In this document: piece after piece, positions 5,041 to 8,356 of the stretch
How positions within the stretch are numbered: the stretch's first letter is position 1
Layout: every line of letters begins with the position of its first letter
Source of the DNA: Vicinamibacteria bacterium
GTDB lineage: Bacteria > Acidobacteriota > Vicinamibacteria > Vicinamibacterales > 2-12-FULL-66-21
DNA: 8,356 nucleotides
Assembly: GCA_025937075.1 (NCBI GenBank)
Contig: JAICSD010000180.1
Location: 1 to 8,356, forward strand
Direction: 5' to 3'
Notes under the pieces: generated by a model
Databases searched by the model: none
What the model was told of the DNA's origin: nothing
The model's input: only the letters and a program-made list of their open reading frames with translations
Made by a program: the position numbers and the translations under genes

Positions 5041-6888
5041 ATGGCTGCCATTGAAGATCGCGACACGCTCGGACGCGCGCGGCTCTCGTTCGCGCACGAG
5101 AGCGACATCGACGAGTTCGTCACCATGCTCGATCGCTTCGAGCGCGGGGAGATCGGTCCCGACGAGTGGCGCCGCTTCCGGCTGCTGCGCGGCACGTACG
5201 GCCAGCGCCAGACCGCCGACGCGCAGATGCTGCGCGTGAAGATCCCGCAGGGTGTGCTGTCGGGCGCGCAGCTCAACGCGCTCGCGGACGTGGCCGATCG
5301 GTACTCGCGAGGATTCGGCCACATCACGACGCGGCAGAACGTGCAGTTTCATTTCGTGCGGCTCCACGACGTGGAGCCGGCCATGCGGATTCTGGCCGAC
5401 GCGGGCCTCACCACACGCGAGGCCTGCGGCAACTCCGTCCGCAACATCACCGGATGCGCCTACGCCGGCGTCGCCGAGGACGAGGTGTTCGATGTGACGC
5501 CGTATGCAGAAGCGCTGACGCGCTATCTGCTTCGGCATCCGCTCAGCTCTTCGCTGCCCCGCAAATTCAAGATCGCCTTCGAAGGCTGCCCCGACGATCA
5601 CATCCTGACGGCGATCAACGACATCGGCTGGCGCGCGCGCATCCGCACCGTCGATGGACGGACCGAGCGCGGGTTCAAGGTCACCGTCGCGGGCGGCACG
5701 TCGACGCTCGCGCGCGCCGGGGAACTGCTGTTCGACTTTCTTCCCGCCGGCGAGATGTTCGCCGTCGCGGAAGCCGTGGTTCGCGTCTTCCATCGGCTTG
5801 GCGATTACGAGCACAAGCAGCGTAACCGGATGAAGTTCCTCGTGAAGACGCTCGGGTGGGAGCGCTTCCGCGCCGAGTTCGAGCGCGAATTCGAGGAGGT
5901 CCGTGCCGCGGGCATTCCGGCGCTGCCCTTCGATCCCGAGCACCCGCCGGTCGAGGAGGCGCCAGCGAACGCGCGGCAGACGGCGCCCTCCGCCGCTGAA
6001 ATTGCCGCGCGCGTCAAGGCGTCGGTGCTCGCCGGCCCCGGAATTCATCCGCCGATCGAGCCGCGCACGCAGGTGCACGCCGGAGAGCTCGAGGTCTGGC
6101 AGCAGACGAACGTGCGTCCGCAAAAACAGCCCGGCCACGCGATCGTCACGATCACGGCGGTGCTCGGTGATCTGGCCTCGTCGCAGTTTCGGTTGATTGC
6201 CGATCTCGCCGCGGCTTACGGCGACGGCATGGTCCGGGTCACGCCGAACCAGAACGTCGTGCTTCGATGGGTGCGCACGTCCGATGTCCGCAGCCTGCAC
6301 GAGCGCTTGACCGCCGCCGGTCTCGGACGTCCAGGCGCTTCGACGCTCACGGACGTGACGAGCTGCCCGGGCGCAGAATCCTGCCGCCTTGCGGTCACGC
6401 AGTCGCGCGGGCTCGGCCGGCTGCTCTCGGAGGGACTTCGCGAACGTTCCGACCTGGCGGCGGCCGCGGCCGCGCTCGACATCAAGATCAGCGGCTGCCC
6501 GAACGGGTGCGGGCAGCATCACGTGGCCGGCATCGGATTTCAGGGCAGTCTCCGGAAGATCGGAGGGCGCCCCGCCCCGCATTACTTCGTGATGCTCGGC
6601 GGCGGCAGCGATGATGCCGGCACGACCTTCGGCTGGCGCGCAGCGACTATTCCCGCGCGGCGCGGCCTCGAAGCAGTCGAACGTCTCGTCGCGCTGTACC
6701 GGTCGCAGCGATCGGGAGAGGAAGCGCCGCTGACGTTCTTCCGCCGCGTGAGTCCGGCGATCGTCAAGTCGACGCTCGCGGATCTCGAGCAGCTGACGCC
6801 TGACACGGCTCCGCCCGAGACGTTCATCGATCTGGCGGAGGACCGCGCGTTCGAACCGGAGATCATGGACGGGGAGTGCAGTGCATGA
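5041..6888 (+). CDS. sir: Ferredoxin-type nitrite/sulfite reductase, probably sulfite reductase
   Basis: A siroheme and [4Fe-4S] enzyme that reduces sulfite to sulfide (six electrons) in the cytoplasm. The 615 residues suit the single-chain ferredoxin-dependent family, which has two pseudo-symmetric halves. The cluster/siroheme cysteines are C442 and C448 (CPGAESC) and C486 and C490 (CPNGC). Anion-binding residues by recalled alignment are R98 (TTRQN), R134 (SVRN), and K175 and K177 (PRKFK). The K-F-K pattern is typical of sulfite reductases, where plant nitrite reductases have K-x-N, so sulfite is the likelier substrate. Y53 and C129 match the Tyr-Cys cross-link pair of Mycobacterium tuberculosis NirA. 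GAGG at 5031-5034, six bases before ATG 5041, sets the start. There is no CysJ flavoprotein in view, which fits electron supply from ferredoxin. The preceding siroheme genes and following cysteine synthase support the sulfur role. Confidence 0.93.
   Translation: MAAIEDRDTLGRARLSFAHESDIDEFVTMLDRFERGEIGPDEWRRFRLLRGTYGQRQTADAQMLRVKIPQGVLSGAQLNALADVADRYSRGFGHITTRQNVQFHFVRLHDVEPAMRILADAGLTTREACGNSVRNITGCAYAGVAEDEVFDVTPYAEALTRYLLRHPLSSSLPRKFKIAFEGCPDDHILTAINDIGWRARIRTVDGRTERGFKVTVAGGTSTLARAGELLFDFLPAGEMFAVAEAVVRVFHRLGDYEHKQRNRMKFLVKTLGWERFRAEFEREFEEVRAAGIPALPFDPEHPPVEEAPANARQTAPSAAEIAARVKASVLAGPGIHPPIEPRTQVHAGELEVWQQTNVRPQKQPGHAIVTITAVLGDLASSQFRLIADLAAAYGDGMVRVTPNQNVVLRWVRTSDVRSLHERLTAAGLGRPGASTLTDVTSCPGAESCRLAVTQSRGLGRLLSEGLRERSDLAAAAAALDIKISGCPNGCGQHHVAGIGFQGSLRKIGGRPAPHYFVMLGGGSDDAGTTFGWRAATIPARRGLEAVERLVALYRSQRSGEEAPLTFFRRVSPAIVKSTLADLEQLTPDTAPPETFIDLAEDRAFEPEIMDGECSA
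6871..6876 (+). promoter_or_regulatory. Ribosome binding site deciding the cysM start
   Basis: GGGGAG ends eight bases before ATG 6885, an ideal spacing. The in-frame GTG at 6876 lies inside this site and so is not a credible start. Confidence 0.7.
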
Positions 6889-7820
6889 CGACCCTCCTCC
6901 GCGCCGCCGCTGCCCAGCGCATCGTCGAGCTGATCGGGCACACGCCGCTTCTCAAGTTGAACCGGCTCGTGCCGGAGAATCCCGCCGTCGAGATCTTCGC
7001 GAAAGCGGAGTTCCTGAACCCCGGCGGTTCGGTGAAGGATCGCGCGGCCGCGGCTATTCTTCGCGATGCCGCGCGCCAGGGGCGCATCCGCGAGGGCACC
7101 GTGATTCTGGACGCGACCTCGGGCAACACGGGGATTGCGTACGCGATGCTGTCGGCCGCATTCGGCTACCGGCTGAAACTGTGCGTGCCCGACAACGTGA
7201 CGATCGAGCGCAAGCGGATGCTGCGCGCGTACGGCGTCGAGCTCGTGGTCACGGATCCCATGGAAGGCACCGACGGGGCCATTCGCGAAGCGCGGCGCCT
7301 CCACGAGTCAGAACCCGAACGGTACTTCTATGCCGATCAGTACAACAATCCCTCGAACTGGCGCGCGCACTACGATACGACGGGCCCCGAGATCCTCGAG
7401 CAGACCGACGGCCGCGTGACGCACTTCGTCGCCGGCCTCGGCACGAGCGGTACGTTCGTCGGGATTGGACGCCGTCTGCGTGAGCATTCACGGGACGTGC
7501 ACCTCGTCTCCGTCCAGCCCGACTCGCCGCTGAACGCGATCGAGGGCCTGAAGCACATGGAGACCGCAATCCGTCCGGGGATTTATGATTCCACGCTGGC
7601 CGACGAAGACGTCGGCGTGAGCACCGAGGTCGCGCAGGAACTGACGCGCCGGCTCGCGGCGGAAGAAGGGCTGCTCGTTGGCGTGTCCAGCGGCGCGGCG
7701 CTCGCCGCCAGCCTCGATCTCGCCGCCCGCATCCGCGAAGGCGTCATCGTCACGATCTTCCCCGACAGCGGCACGCGCTATCTCTCGGAGCGGTTGTGGG
7801 AAGGAGAGCCCACGCGATGA
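6885..7820 (+). CDS. cysM: PLP-dependent cysteine synthase, CysM type (likely CysO-dependent)
   Basis: A fold-type II PLP enzyme that replaces the side-chain leaving group of an activated serine with sulfur. From ATG 6885, which overlaps the reductase stop as ATGA, it has 311 residues, the usual length. K51 in NPGGSVKDR is the Schiff-base lysine. TSGNTG (78-83) is the substrate loop, GTSGT (186-190) holds the PLP phosphate, and SSG (268-270) and PDSGTRYLSE (293-302) line the pyridine-ring side. The segment QYNNPSNWRAHYDTTGPE (152-169) and FVAGLGTSGT (181-190) resemble M. tuberculosis CysM. With mec and cysO directly downstream, the likely acceptor is O-phosphoserine and the sulfur donor CysO thiocarboxylate. 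The position of mycobacterial Arg220 is K223 here (GLKHME), so the basic charge is kept but not the residue. E. coli CysM, which uses O-acetylserine, also has a basic residue there, so substrate preference is not settled. Confidence 0.94.
   Translation: MTTLLRAAAAQRIVELIGHTPLLKLNRLVPENPAVEIFAKAEFLNPGGSVKDRAAAAILRDAARQGRIREGTVILDATSGNTGIAYAMLSAAFGYRLKLCVPDNVTIERKRMLRAYGVELVVTDPMEGTDGAIREARRLHESEPERYFYADQYNNPSNWRAHYDTTGPEILEQTDGRVTHFVAGLGTSGTFVGIGRRLREHSRDVHLVSVQPDSPLNAIEGLKHMETAIRPGIYDSTLADEDVGVSTEVAQELTRRLAAEEGLLVGVSSGAALAASLDLAARIREGVIVTIFPDSGTRYLSERLWEGEPTR
7801..7806 (+). promoter_or_regulatory. Ribosome binding site deciding the mec start
   Basis: AAGGAG lies ten bases before ATG 7817. 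The earlier in-frame GTG at 7796 has no comparable site and would add seven residues lying entirely within cysM. Confidence 0.65.
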
Positions 7821-8269
7821 GCGCCGACCCGGCCACCGGAACGTCCAGCGCGCTCACGATCCTGCCGGGCGCGCTGGCCACCATCGAACGCCACGGCGAG
7901 GAAGCCTTTCCACACGAGTGCTGCGGCGCGCTCCTCATCGCCGACGGCGTGATCCTCGAAGCGCATCCGCTGGCGAACACGACCGATGGCCCGGCCGCGC
8001 GCCGGTTCCTGGTTGGTCCCGACGCGTATCGGCAGGCCGAAGCCTGGGCGCGAAGCCGCGGTGGTACGCTCGGTGGGTTCTACCACTCGCATCCGGATCA
8101 CCCCGCGCGCCCGTCGCAGCACGATCTGGATCACGCGTGGCCGAATTTCGTGTACGTGATCGTATCCGTGATGGCGGGCACGGCCCGCGACATCACCGGC
8201 TGGCGCCTGCGCGATGATCGCTCGGCGTTCGAACAAGGAGACCTGAAGTCATGGCGCACCGAGTCCTGA
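7817..8269 (+). CDS. mec: JAMM/MPN+ metallopeptidase, Mec type (CysO-cysteine hydrolase)
   Basis: A zinc peptidase of the JAB1/MPN family. In mycobacteria, Mec cleaves the cysteine that CysM adds to the C-terminus of CysO, releasing free cysteine and recycling CysO. From ATG 7817 it has 150 residues, typical of small bacterial JAMM enzymes. The full metal signature is present: E34 in FPHECCGALL, then H90-S-H92 followed by seven residues, S100 and D103 (the HxH-x7-SxxD pattern). The start overlaps the cysM stop as ATGA (7817-7820), and the end overlaps the cysO start by 19 bases, so all three proteins should be made together. The partner genes on both sides make the Mec role far likelier than ubiquitin-like roles of other JAMM proteins. 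The function in this organism is inferred. Confidence 0.93.
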   Translation: MSADPATGTSSALTILPGALATIERHGEEAFPHECCGALLIADGVILEAHPLANTTDGPAARRFLVGPDAYRQAEAWARSRGGTLGGFYHSHPDHPARPSQHDLDHAWPNFVYVIVSVMAGTARDITGWRLRDDRSAFEQGDLKSWRTES

Positions 8270-8356
8270 TCCCGACGCCGCTGCGGCCCTACACCGGCCA
8301 GCAGGACGTCGTCGAAGCCGAGGGCAAGACCGTCGGCGACGTGCTGACCGCGTTGA
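8251..8356 (+). CDS. cysO: CysO-like sulfur carrier (MoaD/ThiS family), 3' end outside window
   Basis: The first 35 residues of a small ubiquitin-fold sulfur carrier, which would carry a thiocarboxylate on a C-terminal Gly-Gly; that end is outside the window. The N-terminus, MAHRVLIPTPLRPYTGQQ, matches the mycobacterial CysO style (IPT-x-LRP-x-TG). VEAEGKTVGDVLTAL then gives the second strand and first helix of the beta-grasp fold. AAGGAG at 8235-8240 is ten bases before ATG 8251. The start lies 19 bases inside mec in another frame, which suggests coupled translation. An activating enzyme (MoeB/MoeZ type) or sulfurtransferase is expected nearby but is not in view. MoaD or ThiS proper is less likely, given cysM and mec. 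Confidence 0.88.
   Translation, partial: MAHRVLIPTPLRPYTGQQDVVEAEGKTVGDVLTAL

Noticed and set aside
4663..6582. Long open frame on the - strand (639 codons)
   Set aside because: It lies wholly antisense to cobA and the sulfite reductase, both of which have clear family motifs. The translation is rich in R, A, G, D and H with no recognisable domain, as is common for antisense frames in GC-rich DNA.
5041..6888. Assimilatory nitrite reductase
   Set aside because: The K-F-K motif, siroheme genes upstream and cysteine genes downstream favour sulfite. Nitrite activity as a side reaction cannot be excluded.
6582..7304. Open frame of 240 codons on the - strand
   Set aside because: Antisense to the reductase end and cysM; composition is typical of a GC-rich shadow frame.

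Overview
The window is GC-rich (roughly two thirds G+C by eye) and densely coded, with every supported gene on the + strand. Gene order, protein style and family matches suggest a soil-type Acidobacteriota bacterium, possibly Vicinamibacteria-like. That assignment rests on general resemblance, not on a marker gene, and is only moderately confident.

Layout. (1) 1-3444: the 3' part of an AddA/RecB-type helicase-nuclease used in double-strand break repair; its first residues lie left of the window. (2) 3445-3664: a 220-base gap that is not empty. It holds a promoter with a perfect TTGACA box starting one base after the helicase stop, a 27-codon open frame with six cysteine codons within ten codons (GTG at 3482), and a strong rho-independent terminator at 3607-3645 just before the next gene. 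This is the expected layout of a cysteine-sensing transcription attenuator. (3) 3680-8356 and beyond: a tightly packed operon in the order sirC, cobA, sulfite reductase, cysM, mec, cysO. Most junctions are ATGA overlaps or overlaps of about 20 bases; the one open junction has a 9-base gap.

How the genes fit together. SirC and CobA make siroheme precursors from uroporphyrinogen III. Siroheme is the cofactor of the ferredoxin-type sulfite reductase encoded next, which makes sulfide. CysM, Mec and CysO form the protein-bound cysteine route known from mycobacteria: a thiocarboxylated CysO tail donates sulfur to a PLP enzyme, and the JAMM peptidase Mec releases the cysteine from CysO. One transcript therefore covers cofactor synthesis, sulfite reduction and cysteine formation, and a cysteine-rich leader peptide is placed to sense the end product.

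The most interesting item is the leader. The polycysteine frame appears to start at the predicted transcription start (leaderless). It uses mainly TGT where the neighbouring genes almost always use TGC. Sequence elements around it can form mutually exclusive RNA structures that would couple ribosome stalling on cysteine codons to read-through of the terminator. Polycysteine leaderless reading frames are known in mycobacteria; I know of no description of this arrangement in this type of organism. This is inference from sequence and is untested.
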